A DNA stretch of 32,358 nucleotides from Planctomycetota bacterium. GTDB taxonomy: Bacteria > Planctomycetota > Planctomycetia > Gemmatales > Gemmataceae. Under the pieces are notes generated by a model. The model was given only the letters and a program-made list of their open reading frames with translations, was not told the DNA's origin and did no database searches. The first letter of the stretch is position 1. Each line of letters starts with the position of its first letter. Position numbers and translations under genes: made by a program. This document shows, piece by piece, positions 1 to 7,430 of this stretch. The stretch is from positions 1 through 32,358 of the forward strand of contig VGZI01000057.1 in assembly GCA_016872605.1 (NCBI GenBank), in the 5' to 3' direction.

Positions 1-212
1 CTCCATGCGAAAGCAGTAACCGTAAAGCGAGCAAGCAAGAGGGGGGCGGGAGGTAATCCCGATCCCCCTCATTTTTGTCTCCCACCTTTTTCCGCGCCGC
101 TCCATAATTCCCACCATTTCCGCTTTCCCGGAGCCGATCAATCAAGTAAAATTGGGAAAACGTCCAACTTGCCGTTTTTCCGCTTCTGTAACGGTAACCA
201 GAGAATCCCGCC

Positions 213-1583
213 ATGCCGGAAAACAATGGATGTAACGACCTGCAATCGACGCTGACGCTCGACCGCCGCAGCTTCGTGAAGGCCGGCTTGCTCGGGGCAT
301 CGGGCCTGACGCTCGGGCAACTTCTCCAGGCTGAGGCGCGCGGCGAAGGAAATCAGTCGACCCGCAGGCCATCGGTCATCATCCTGTGGATGCGGGGCGG
401 GCCGAGCCATATCGACATGTGGGATCCGAAGCCTGATGCGCCGGTCGAGTATCGTGGCGAGTTCGGCGTCATGAACACCAACGTGCCGGGCGTTTTGCTG
501 TCCGACATGTTGCCGATGTGCGCTCGCATTCAGGACAAGTGGTCGATCATTCGCAGCCTGCACCACAACGACGCGGGGCATTCGTCCGGCGATCAGATTT
601 GCTTCACCGGGTACCCGTCCGGCCCGAACCCCGATGAGAACGTCTACCCGAGTTGCGGCTCCATCGTCGCTCGCCAGCTGAGGCATCAATCGCCTCAGCT
701 TCCCGCGTATGTCATGATTCCACGGCTCCTGCCCGGCGCCAGTTCCGGCTACCTCGGCGTGGCGTACAAGCCGTTCGAAACGCAGGCCGACCCGGCGAAC
801 CCCGGCCCGTTCAGCGTGCCGAACTTCTCGCTGCCAACCGGCGTGACGATGGAGCAAGTCGGCGACCGCCGGCATCTGTTGCGATCGTTCGACATCATTC
901 GCCGCGATCTCGACAACACCGGCCAGCTCAATGCTTTGGACCGCTACAACCAACAAGCGTGGGACATCCTGACGTCGAACGCTGCCCGCAACGCCTTCGA
1001 TATCGATAGCGAGCCGCGACGCATTCGCGAACGCTACGGGTTCATGGAGCGATTCGACCCAGGCGCCGCCAATCGGTGCGGCGCCCCGGCCTGGAGCCAA
1101 CGCATCCTGCTCGCGCGGCGGCTGGTCGAAGCGGGCGTTCGGCTCGTCACGGTCGACCTCCGCTGGTGGGACACTCACGTGCTCGGCTTCGATTCGCTGC
1201 GGCGCGGTTTCCTACCTCGCTTCGACCAGGCGTATTCAGCACTTATCGAAGATCTCGAACAGCGCGGCTTGCTCGACTCGACGCTCGTGGTCGCCTGGGG
1301 CGAGTTCGGCCGCACGCCACGCGTTAACAACGATGCGGGGCGCGATCACTATCCGAACGTTTTCAGCGCGGCATTGGCAGGCGGCGGGGTTGTCGGTGGG
1401 CGCGTCGTCGGCTCGTCCGATTCGCGCGGCGCCTTCCCGCTCGCCAACGCCAAGTCGCCGCAAGACGTGTTGGCGACGCTGTATCGCCATCTCGGCGTCG
1501 ATGTGACCGTCAACTACACCGACGGCGCCGGCCGGCCCCATCCGGTTCTGCCGAGCGGACGACCGATCGAAGAACTCATGTGA
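213..1583 (+). CDS. DUF1501 family protein with Tat signal
   Basis: 456 residues. The N-terminus carries a twin-arginine signal: RRSFVK at residues 18-23, followed by a hydrophobic stretch to about residue 36. This predicts export of a folded protein. The mature part has the DUF1501 hallmarks: WMRGGPSHIDMWDPKP near residues 59-74 and WGEFGRTP at about 362-369, then a glycine-rich strand and a C-terminal PSGRPIEEL tail. DUF1501 is remotely related to the alkaline phosphatase/sulfatase fold and is greatly expanded in planctomycetes. Its biochemical role is unknown, and it often sits beside DUF1549/DUF1553 cytochrome-like genes. Such a partner is not visible here, but only 212 bases precede the gene. 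The ATG at 213 places the Tat motif at the usual distance. The family call is firm; the function is not. Confidence 0.93.
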   Translation: MPENNGCNDLQSTLTLDRRSFVKAGLLGASGLTLGQLLQAEARGEGNQSTRRPSVIILWMRGGPSHIDMWDPKPDAPVEYRGEFGVMNTNVPGVLLSDMLPMCARIQDKWSIIRSLHHNDAGHSSGDQICFTGYPSGPNPDENVYPSCGSIVARQLRHQSPQLPAYVMIPRLLPGASSGYLGVAYKPFETQADPANPGPFSVPNFSLPTGVTMEQVGDRRHLLRSFDIIRRDLDNTGQLNALDRYNQQAWDILTSNAARNAFDIDSEPRRIRERYGFMERFDPGAANRCGAPAWSQRILLARRLVEAGVRLVTVDLRWWDTHVLGFDSLRRGFLPRFDQAYSALIEDLEQRGLLDSTLVVAWGEFGRTPRVNNDAGRDHYPNVFSAALAGGGVVGGRVVGSSDSRGAFPLANAKSPQDVLATLYRHLGVDVTVNYTDGAGRPHPVLPSGRPIEELM

Positions 1584-1600
1584 TGCTATTCCACCGATGG

Positions 1601-1677
1601 GCAATGTAGGGTGCGTGAAACGCACCGTGCGAGGGCATCGTCCAACGGAACGGTGCGTTTCACGCACCCTACATTGC
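1601..1677. repeat. nested palindromic repeat, 28-nt perfect arms
   Basis: Positions 1601-1628 and 1650-1677 are perfect reverse complements (28 nt) around a 21-nt loop. Each arm also contains its own hairpin, GGTGCGT-GAA-ACGCACC, so the element can fold either as one long stem or as two short ones. It lies between the DUF1501 stop (1583) and the YkgJ start. I recall closely similar GTAGGGTGCGTGAAACGCAC sequences as dispersed intergenic repeats in many bacteria, but could not check this. There is no U-tract, so it is not a textbook terminator. Confidence 0.9.
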
Positions 1678-1703
1678 AGCCGGCAATTCGTAAAATCTCT
1701 CGC

Positions 1704-2123
1704 ATGAAGCCTGCCGACGAGCCATGGTACCAGGCCGGTCTGCGCTTTCGTTGCACCCAGTGCGGCGATTGCTGCACCGGGGCGCCGGGTTTCGTCTGGG
1801 TGGATGACGATGAGATTGCAAGAATCGCCAAGTTTCTCGCCATACCGATTGATGAGATGATCGGTCTGCACACGCGGATTGCACGTCGCGCCCGGTCGTT
1901 GCGCGAGAGAACGAACGGCGATTGCGAGTTCTATGACAAAGCGGTCGGCTGCACGATCTATGAAGCCAGGCCGAAGCAGTGCCGTACCTGGCCGTTCTGG
2001 GAAAGCAACGTGCGAACGCCGGCCGCCTGGCAGAAGACCTGCGACATTTGTCCCGGTTCCGGACAGGGCGACCTGATTCCCGCCGATGAAATCACGTTGC
2101 GGATGAATGTCATCAAGCTCTGA
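1704..2123 (+). CDS. YkgJ family cysteine cluster protein
   Basis: 139 residues with the CxxCxxCC core of the YkgJ/UPF0153 (CxxCxxCC) family: C17, C20, C23 and C24, followed by C74, C83, C93, C113 and C116. The middle block GCTIYEARPKQCRTWPFW is characteristic of the family. The cysteines probably bind a metal (zinc or an Fe-S cluster). The physiological role is not established. An upstream in-frame start at 1611 would put the palindromic repeat inside the coding sequence, so I prefer ATG 1704, which gives the normal family length and N-terminus. No signal peptide, so probably cytoplasmic. It is followed after about 50 bases by the beta-propeller gene on the same strand, but a functional link is not evident. 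Confidence 0.9.
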   Translation: MKPADEPWYQAGLRFRCTQCGDCCTGAPGFVWVDDDEIARIAKFLAIPIDEMIGLHTRIARRARSLRERTNGDCEFYDKAVGCTIYEARPKQCRTWPFWESNVRTPAAWQKTCDICPGSGQGDLIPADEITLRMNVIKL

Positions 2124-2176
2124 TTCGTCATGATGGTAGCCGTCATCGTGGCATTTTCGTCCCTGAGGATCAACGG

Positions 2177-3409
2177 ATGCGAAAGCTCTTGGCCTTCTTG
2201 ACTGTCCTTTCCGCCTCCACGACAACCGTCGCCGCCGACTGGCCGCAATGGCTCGGCGCTAAACGCGACGGCGGTACGACGGAGATCGTCAAGTCATGGA
2301 AGGAACCGCTCAAGATCGCCTGGAAGCAGACCGTCGGCGTTGCAGAGAAAACCATTCAGGGCCATGGCGGACCTGTCGTCGCGGGCGGGAAGACATTTCT
2401 CTTCTTTCGCACGCCAGGAAAATACGAGGAAACGCTCGCCGCCTTCGACGCGGAAACCGGCAAGCCGCTCTGGCGCACCCCCTACCCGCGGCGCAAGGCC
2501 GACTTCGCCTACGGCAACGACCCGCGCAGCGCGCCGTGCGTCATCGACGGCAAGGTCTACACCTTCGGCATCACCAGTGTCTTGACGTGCTTCAACGCCG
2601 AGGACGGCAAGATCGTTTGGCAGGTCAACGGTGAAGATGCCTACAAATCGCCTGCACTTTACTTCGGCGCGTCGTGCTCGCCGATCGTCGTCGGCGATCT
2701 CGTCTTCGTCAACATGGGCGCCAAGGGGGCATCGATCGTCGCGTTTGACAAGAACACCGGCATGGAGGTCTGGAAGACACGCGACGACGGCGCCAGCTAT
2801 TCATCCCCTTTCCTCTACGGCCCCGCCAACGCGCCACGCCTTGCGTTCCTCACGGCAAAGGGACTCGTCTCGGTCGCGCCCAAAGACGGAACCGTACACT
2901 GGGATTATCCTTTCGTCGATCTGTTGCTCGAAAGCTCCTGCACGCCGATGATGGTCGACGGCAAGCTGTTCATCAGCTCGATCACGGCCGGAAGCGTCTT
3001 GATCGACGAAGGCGCTGGCGCCAAGAAACCCACGAAGGCTTGGGCCAAGTCGTTCAATTGCTACTTCTCTACCCCCGTTGCGATCAGCGATTCGCTTTAC
3101 ATGGTCACCGGCGATCTCTTGGCCAAAAAGGCGATGCTCCGCTGCGTCGATCCCAAGACCGGCGACGAGCGCTGGCGACGAACCGGCGTCGGCAACTACC
3201 ACGCCACGCCGCTGCGCACTGGCGACAACAAACTTCTTCTCGTCGAAGAAAAAGGCGATCTCGTCCTGATCGATCCCAACCCGAAGGAGTATCGCGAACT
3301 GTCCCGCAGCAAGATCTGCGGCGGCACCTGGGCCCACCCTGCCCTCGCCAACGGTCGTCTCTACATCCGCGATGATCGCGAGCTGGTCTGCGTCGAGTTG
3401 CCGAAGTGA
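2177..3409 (+). CDS. secreted PQQ-like beta-propeller protein
   Basis: 410 residues. A Sec signal peptide (residues 1 to about 20, ending in TTVAA) precedes DWPQWLGAKRDG, the typical opening of planctomycete outer-membrane/periplasmic PQQ-like propellers. Repeated blade motifs of the form 'A(F/Y)D..TG..(L/V)W', for example AAFDAETGKPLW, TCFNAEDGKIVW, VAFDKNTGMEVW, VDPKTGDERW, mark about 6-8 beta-propeller blades of the BamB/quinoprotein dehydrogenase superfamily. Residues for PQQ binding or catalysis are not recognisable, so it may be a scaffold rather than an enzyme. The start ATG 2177 follows a TGAGGATC element. The cupin gene follows 30 bases downstream and may be co-transcribed. Confidence 0.92.
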   Translation: MRKLLAFLTVLSASTTTVAADWPQWLGAKRDGGTTEIVKSWKEPLKIAWKQTVGVAEKTIQGHGGPVVAGGKTFLFFRTPGKYEETLAAFDAETGKPLWRTPYPRRKADFAYGNDPRSAPCVIDGKVYTFGITSVLTCFNAEDGKIVWQVNGEDAYKSPALYFGASCSPIVVGDLVFVNMGAKGASIVAFDKNTGMEVWKTRDDGASYSSPFLYGPANAPRLAFLTAKGLVSVAPKDGTVHWDYPFVDLLLESSCTPMMVDGKLFISSITAGSVLIDEGAGAKKPTKAWAKSFNCYFSTPVAISDSLYMVTGDLLAKKAMLRCVDPKTGDERWRRTGVGNYHATPLRTGDNKLLLVEEKGDLVLIDPNPKEYRELSRSKICGGTWAHPALANGRLYIRDDRELVCVELPK

Positions 3410-3412
3410 GGA

Positions 3413-3433
3413 GTCAGAGGTCAGAGGTCAGAA
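3413..3433. repeat. three tandem GTCAGAR heptamers
   Basis: Three head-to-tail copies (GTCAGAG, GTCAGAG, GTCAGAA) fill the 30-base gap between the propeller stop and the GTG of the cupin gene. The AGAGG inside the repeat lies about 12 bases before the GTG and may be its weak ribosome-binding site. Confidence 0.75.
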
Positions 3434-3439
3434 ATCATC

Positions 3440-3826
3440 GTGCAGATTCACAAGAAGGAAACGGCGCCGCGCTACCTTCGCTCGGAAGGGATCACGTCGT
3501 ATCTGCTTGCGTCGCCTCGGACGTGCGGGGCCGAGCATTTGACGACGACGCTGGCCGTGATCCAGCCGGGCGGCGAGCAGCGTATTCACAGTCATCATCC
3601 CGAGCAGGTGTACTTCATCATCGAAGGCAGCGGACTGATGACCGTCGGCGACGAAACGCGACGCGTTTGCCCAGGCGATTGTGTGTTCATCCCCGCCGCC
3701 CAGCCCCACGGCCTGAAGAACGACGGTCCGGTGGAGTTGCGCTATTTCAGTGCCGCGGCCTCTGTCTATCCTGCCGGGCATCTGGAAGCGGTCTGGGCAC
3801 TCAAGAGCGAAGCTGAGATGTCATGA
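3440..3826 (+). CDS. cupin domain protein
   Basis: 128 residues beginning with GTG. It has a single cupin_2 fold. Motif 1 is PGGEQRIHSHHPEQVYFIIEG (residues 43-63) with likely metal ligands H50, H52 and E55; motif 2 is PGDCVFIPAAQPHGLKN (78-94) with H90. The protein has no signal peptide and no extra domain. Single-domain cupins of this type can be isomerases, dioxygenases or small-ligand sensors, so no substrate can be named. The start is fixed by the conserved N-terminal strand beginning MQIHKKETAPRYL. The stop TGA overlaps (ATGA at 3823-3826) the start of the CPXCG remnant, indicating a formerly coupled operon. Confidence 0.88.
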   Translation: MQIHKKETAPRYLRSEGITSYLLASPRTCGAEHLTTTLAVIQPGGEQRIHSHHPEQVYFIIEGSGLMTVGDETRRVCPGDCVFIPAAQPHGLKNDGPVELRYFSAAASVYPAGHLEAVWALKSEAEMS

Positions 3827-3921
3827 ACGACGACGCCAGCTACATCTGTGACGCTTGTGGGGAGGAGATCGTCGTTTCCATCGCGTCATCGTTCTGTCGG
3901 GCTCACCACAGCGGCGTATAG
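3823..3921 (+). pseudogene. truncated CPXCG-motif Cys-rich protein gene
   Basis: An ATG overlapping the cupin stop opens a frame reading MNDDASYICDACGEEIVV for 18 codons. This matches, from memory, the conserved start of the planctomycete 'CPXCG motif-containing cysteine-rich protein' family (Cys_rich_CPXG, about 60-70 residues), with the first Cys pair at C9 and C12. After codon 18-20 the similarity stops and the frame ends at a TAG (3919-3921) inside the 3' end of the opposing DinB gene. The expected second Cys pair (an EDCPVCC-like block) is absent. The resulting 32-residue product would have half a zinc site. I read it as a gene beheaded at its 3' end by a rearrangement, or as an assembly join. 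Translation of a short peptide cannot be excluded. Confidence 0.6.
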
Positions 3922-4397
3922 CCGAGGTGGCGGCGCAGGAGGCCGATCTGCCCGGCGTGCAGCATCTCATGGTGGGCGCACCACAGGAGCGCCAACAACT
4001 TCGTCTTTGCGAAAGGATGGGGGTGCGGCACGGGCTGATCCAGTTCGGCATCCGTCAGCCCCGGGAGTTCCCGCAGCACTTGCTCATGCACCCGCGTGAG
4101 CACACACCGCAGGTCATCCGCCGGGAATGCCGAGTTTGCTTCCGGAACGGAGTTGGCTCCGAACAAACGCATGAACTCGGGCGTGAGAAGGGCGTCGTCC
4201 TGAGCCTGTGGCCCTCGAATGCGCCAAAGGGCCAGCCGGTACTCCGCGAATGCGATGTGCCCCACCTGCCAGCCAATATGACTGACGCTGCCCGGAGGAA
4301 TCCGAAACCAGTCGTCGGGCTTGGTCTGGTCGAGCAGCCCAAGGGTGTAGTTGCGTGCGAAAACGATTTGCTCGATGGCGAGCTTCAGCCGAGACAT
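3903..4397 (-). CDS. DinB-like (DfsB/YfiT fold) metal-binding protein
   Basis: 164 residues with the four-helix DinB fold. The metal-binding histidine triad is visible: H47 in WQVGHIAF and H143/H147 in AHHEMLHAGQ. The C-terminus RRHLGYTPLW is the usual family ending, so the protein is complete although its 3' end adjoins a broken gene. Related proteins include bacillithiol/mycothiol-dependent transferases and damage-inducible proteins of unknown activity; no substrate can be assigned. The ATG follows the TfoX-N stop after 2 bases, and an AGGAGG in the end of that gene provides the ribosome-binding site. The two are therefore almost certainly co-translated. Confidence 0.9.
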   Translation of the reverse strand: MSRLKLAIEQIVFARNYTLGLLDQTKPDDWFRIPPGSVSHIGWQVGHIAFAEYRLALWRIRGPQAQDDALLTPEFMRLFGANSVPEANSAFPADDLRCVLTRVHEQVLRELPGLTDAELDQPVPHPHPFAKTKLLALLWCAHHEMLHAGQIGLLRRHLGYTPLW

Positions 4398-4399
4398 GG

Positions 4400-4735
4400 C
4401 TACTCCTCCTTCGCGGGCAGCTTCCCTACGAACTTAATGGCTCGCTGAATCCATGCCTTGACCTGGACCTCGTCCCGCACGCCGTCCGGTTCGACCATGA
4501 TCCAGCCCTTCATGGGCTTGCCCGTCATGTCGAATTCTTTGACGTGGGGCTCCAATAGCGCATCGTCGTAATCGTCCGGGCCAACACGGACGATCATCAA
4601 ATTCTTCCAGACGCCGACGAGCATGTTGCCGTTGAGCAGGAAGCCGAGCCCGCCGAACATCTTTTTTACTTCGATGTTCTTCTTGCGGCCCACGCCCGTA
4701 CGAATACGGTCGGCGAGCGACTCGTCAAATGCCAT
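4400..4735 (-). CDS. TfoX/Sxy N-terminal domain protein
   Basis: 111 residues. It starts MAFDESLADRIRTGV and contains the TfoX-N signature KKMFGGLGFLLNGNMLVGVW (residues 24-43). The rest is the usual beta-rich domain with KGWIMVEPDGV near the centre of the second half. There is no TfoX C-terminal helix-hairpin domain, as is normal for stand-alone bacterial TfoX-N proteins. Despite the name these small proteins are not shown to control competence, so I make no such claim. The open frame extends upstream to 4990 but that part is shadow sequence across the mgtE 3' end. ATG 4735 matches the family start. It is the first gene of a tight pair with the DinB-like gene. Confidence 0.88.
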   Translation of the reverse strand: MAFDESLADRIRTGVGRKKNIEVKKMFGGLGFLLNGNMLVGVWKNLMIVRVGPDDYDDALLEPHVKEFDMTGKPMKGWIMVEPDGVRDEVQVKAWIQRAIKFVGKLPAKEE

Positions 4736-4833
4736 GGTGGCTCCGAGTAAGCCTGGAAAATCAGCACGGGATATTCTATCGGCACGTGCGGCTCTGCTGC
4801 CGCGTTCTAAGGCGCCGACAAGCAAGGCGCGAA

Positions 4834-6486
4834 TCAGAGAAGAAAAACGGATGCGATTGAGAAGTAGATTACGATTCCTGTCACATCGACGAATGTGGCC
4901 ACGAATGGGCTCGACGCGATCGCCGGATCGATCCCCATGCGGCGGAAGATCAAAGGCAACATCGAACCGACCAGCGTTCCCCAGATGCAAATGCCGGCCA
5001 CAGCGAACGCGATTACGAGACCTAACGAAAAGCGGCCGACCGCTGCGGAGCGGACCTGGCTCTTTTCAGGCATTGTGTACACCCGATAAGTCGTATCGCC
5101 GATTTTCTCATCGCGGAGCTCGAACGTCTTGCCGACCGGCAGGAGCACTTGAATGGTGTCCTCCTGCGTTTTCGTGTCGAGGCACTGCTTCGGAAAGTGG
5201 ACGCGCGTGAACCGGTTGCCGGTGCGGAAAAGATGGAGCATCACTTCGTCTTCTTCATCCTCTTTGACGGCGGAAAGTTGAGCGACCGGGACCCTGATCT
5301 GAAACTCTTCTTGGCGTTTTTCCATGTTGCCGCGAACGTCCTCTGGAGTAAAAGCGCCGCGAACGAACCCGATGAAGCCAAGGGTGATGCCGAGCACAAG
5401 TCCCATGAGAAGCTCGTGGCGCATGACTTTGGCCCAGTCGAGCAACGTCACATGCCCGAGGGCCATGGCGCGGGTGATCAGCGTCGCTGCTTGCGACCCG
5501 GAGTTGCCTCCCGTCGAGATGCACAAGGGAACGAACAAGGCAAGCACCACGACCTTGTTGATCGCCTCGTCAAAAAAGGACAAGGCCGTGAACGTGAAGA
5601 GCTCGGCGATAAACAAGCAGGCGAGCCAAAACGCTCGCTTCTGCCACACGGTGAAGAAATCGGCGGTGAGATAGTTCTCTGCCAATGGGGCGACGGCGCC
5701 CATTTGATGCACGTCTTCCGTGGCTTCCTTGACGACAACGTCGATTACGTCATCATGCGTGATGATGCCGACCATGCGCGAATGCTCATCCACGACGGGA
5801 ATGGCGATCAAGTCGTACTGGGCCATGGTCTTGGCCACCGAGTCCGGAGCGTCGGTGCTTCGGACGTAGACGACCTGCTCTTCCATCAGGTCGCGAATCA
5901 AAGCATGGCGCGGCGCCAGGATCAGATCGCGCAACGATACGACGCCGAGCAAGCGCCGCTGTTCATCGAGGATGAAGATGTAATAGATTGTCTCGCTTTC
6001 GGGCGCTTGCAGGCGAAGGCGGTCGAGGGCTTCGGACGCCGTGAGCTGCGGCGGGAGCCAGGCGTAGTCGGTGGTCATCAAGGCGCCGGCGGTGTTCTCC
6101 TCCTGGCGAACGAGCGTCGCGATGTCGCGGCGATCCGCCTCGTCGACCAGGCGCAACAAGCTCTCGGCCACGCGCGGCATGAGACGGCGCAGCAGATCGA
6201 CGCGGTCGTCGTGCGACATCTCCTTGATGAGCTGCGCCATGTGTTCGCGGCCCGTGCCCTCAACGAGTTGCACCTGCCAATCAATCGGGAAATACTCGAA
6301 GATGGCCGCCTGATGCTTGATGCTTGTTTGCCGCAAGAACCGCCAGATTTGATCGGGCGGGAGATCGGTGGCCAACGACTCGGCGACCGTCGCCGGATGC
6401 AACGTCTCGCAGAATTCCTTCATGCCAGCGTCGTTATTGTCTTGCAGCAGACTCTTGACTTCGGGGCTAAAAAGTGCGTGCGACAT
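4834..6486 (-). CDS. mgtE: MgtE magnesium transporter with extra loop domain
   Basis: 550 residues. Order of parts: MgtE N-terminal superhelical domain (about 20-130), a CBS pair (about 135-255), and a five-helix membrane domain from about 283. Diagnostic pore motifs are GGNSGSQAATL (326-336) and RRMGIDPAIASSPFVATFVD (515-534). The family forms homodimeric Mg2+ channels gated by Mg binding to the cytoplasmic CBS/N domains. Unusual: about 100 mostly acidic/soluble residues (about 380-482) sit between the third and fourth membrane helices, which explains the length (Thermus MgtE is about 450). From known topology this loop faces the periplasm. It lies 63 bases downstream of panC on the same strand, with a palindrome between. 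Confidence 0.95.
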   Translation of the reverse strand: MSHALFSPEVKSLLQDNNDAGMKEFCETLHPATVAESLATDLPPDQIWRFLRQTSIKHQAAIFEYFPIDWQVQLVEGTGREHMAQLIKEMSHDDRVDLLRRLMPRVAESLLRLVDEADRRDIATLVRQEENTAGALMTTDYAWLPPQLTASEALDRLRLQAPESETIYYIFILDEQRRLLGVVSLRDLILAPRHALIRDLMEEQVVYVRSTDAPDSVAKTMAQYDLIAIPVVDEHSRMVGIITHDDVIDVVVKEATEDVHQMGAVAPLAENYLTADFFTVWQKRAFWLACLFIAELFTFTALSFFDEAINKVVVLALFVPLCISTGGNSGSQAATLITRAMALGHVTLLDWAKVMRHELLMGLVLGITLGFIGFVRGAFTPEDVRGNMEKRQEEFQIRVPVAQLSAVKEDEEDEVMLHLFRTGNRFTRVHFPKQCLDTKTQEDTIQVLLPVGKTFELRDEKIGDTTYRVYTMPEKSQVRSAAVGRFSLGLVIAFAVAGICIWGTLVGSMLPLIFRRMGIDPAIASSPFVATFVDVTGIVIYFSIASVFLL

Positions 6487-6511
6487 GGAGGATTTCCCGC
6501 TTCGTGCACCA

Positions 6512-6564
6512 GAGTCCGAAGCGTTAGCGAGAGAATGGCAACTCTTCGCTTACGCTTCAGGCTC
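6512..6564. repeat. palindromic repeat overlapping the panC stop
   Basis: An imperfect inverted repeat with arms 6512-6533 and 6543-6564, core GAGCCTGAAGCGTWAGCGA. The right arm encodes the last panC codons and its stop (coding strand GAG CCT GAA GCG TAA). The same family recurs at 19696-19756. It lies between panC and mgtE. Confidence 0.8.
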
Positions 6565-7410
6565 AGCTGGCACATCCATCAGAACATTGTCGATCAATCG
6601 TGTTGTGCCGAAATAGACAGCTAGCGCGACCAGGACCTTTCCCTTCAAACGCGGCATCGGCTGCAAGCGATCATAATCGACGATCGCGACATAGTCGACA
6701 CGAGCGCCCGGCGTCGCGTCGATCCGCTGGCGCGCTTCCGCGATCAACACGTCGGCCGAGCGCTCGCCGGCGTCGATACGCTGACGCATGCGCATCAGCG
6801 ATTGATACAACACCGTAGCGCCCGCCCGCTCCGCCGGGTTGAGATACACGTTGCGCGAACTCAGGGCCAGTCCGTCCGGCTCACGAACGATCGGGCAAAT
6901 TCGCAATGCGACCGGCACATCGAGGTCGCGAACCATCTGCGAAAGCACTCGCGCTTGCTGGGCGTCCTTTTGTCCAAAGTAAGCGACATCCGGTTCAATG
7001 ACGTTGAACAGTTTCAGGACCACGGTTGCCACGCCGCGAAAATGCCCCGGCCGCGACGCTCCGCACAGGACCTTCTGAAGTTCGTGCACTTCAACGTAGG
7101 TCGTGAACGAGAGAGGATACATGATTTCGGGCGTCGGATGGAAGATGAGATCGGCGCGTTCTCGTTCACAAAGTTCGACATCGCGTTCGAAGGGGCGTGG
7201 ATAGCGAGAGAGGTCTTCCTTCGGGCCGAACTGCGTGGGGTTGACGAAGATCGAGACGACGACGAAATCGTTCTCGGACCGGGCCGCCTGAATGAGGCTG
7301 AGGTGGCCGGCGTGCAACGCGCCCATCGTCGGCACCAGCCCGACGCGTTTGCCGATCGCTCGCGCCGCGGCGACGGCCTGCCGCGTCGCTTCCACCGTAG
7401 TTGTGATCAT
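6550..7410 (-). CDS. panC: pantothenate synthetase
   Basis: 286 residues from ATG 7410; an in-frame GTG at 7419 would add three residues. The enzyme condenses D-pantoate and beta-alanine with ATP to form pantothenate, the last step before coenzyme A synthesis, in the cytoplasm. Visible family motifs: PTMGALHAGH (27-36, HxGH nucleotide site), VSIFVNPTQF, YPR, GASRPGHFRGVATVV, FGQKDAQQ and LALSSRNVYL (KMSKS-like loop). Length matches the family (E. coli 283). The last codons, EPEA and stop, fall inside a palindromic repeat, so the natural C-terminus may have been replaced by repeat sequence. It follows the CYTH gene by about 20 bases, consistent with one transcript. No panB or panD is in the window. 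Confidence 0.96.
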   Translation of the reverse strand: MITTTVEATRQAVAAARAIGKRVGLVPTMGALHAGHLSLIQAARSENDFVVVSIFVNPTQFGPKEDLSRYPRPFERDVELCERERADLIFHPTPEIMYPLSFTTYVEVHELQKVLCGASRPGHFRGVATVVLKLFNVIEPDVAYFGQKDAQQARVLSQMVRDLDVPVALRICPIVREPDGLALSSRNVYLNPAERAGATVLYQSLMRMRQRIDAGERSADVLIAEARQRIDATPGARVDYVAIVDYDRLQPMPRLKGKVLVALAVYFGTTRLIDNVLMDVPAEPEA

Positions 7411-7430
7411 CGGCGCCACTTGGCATGCTC

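Noticed and set aside
138-1178. 346-codon minus-strand frame opposite the DUF1501 gene
   Set aside because: Antisense to a gene with clear Tat and DUF1501 motifs; no features of its own.
1601-1677. CRISPR-like repeat
   Set aside because: There are only two arms in inverted, not direct, orientation, with no regular spacer array; no Cas genes anywhere.
3413-3433. Operator for the cupin gene
   Set aside because: Tandem heptamers between co-directional genes 30 bases apart; no promoter is visible, so a regulatory role is unsupported.
5149-6624. Long plus-strand open frame (491 codons) opposite mgtE
   Set aside because: It lies antisense to a clear MgtE gene, has no recognisable motif and a composition typical of shadow frames in GC-rich DNA.
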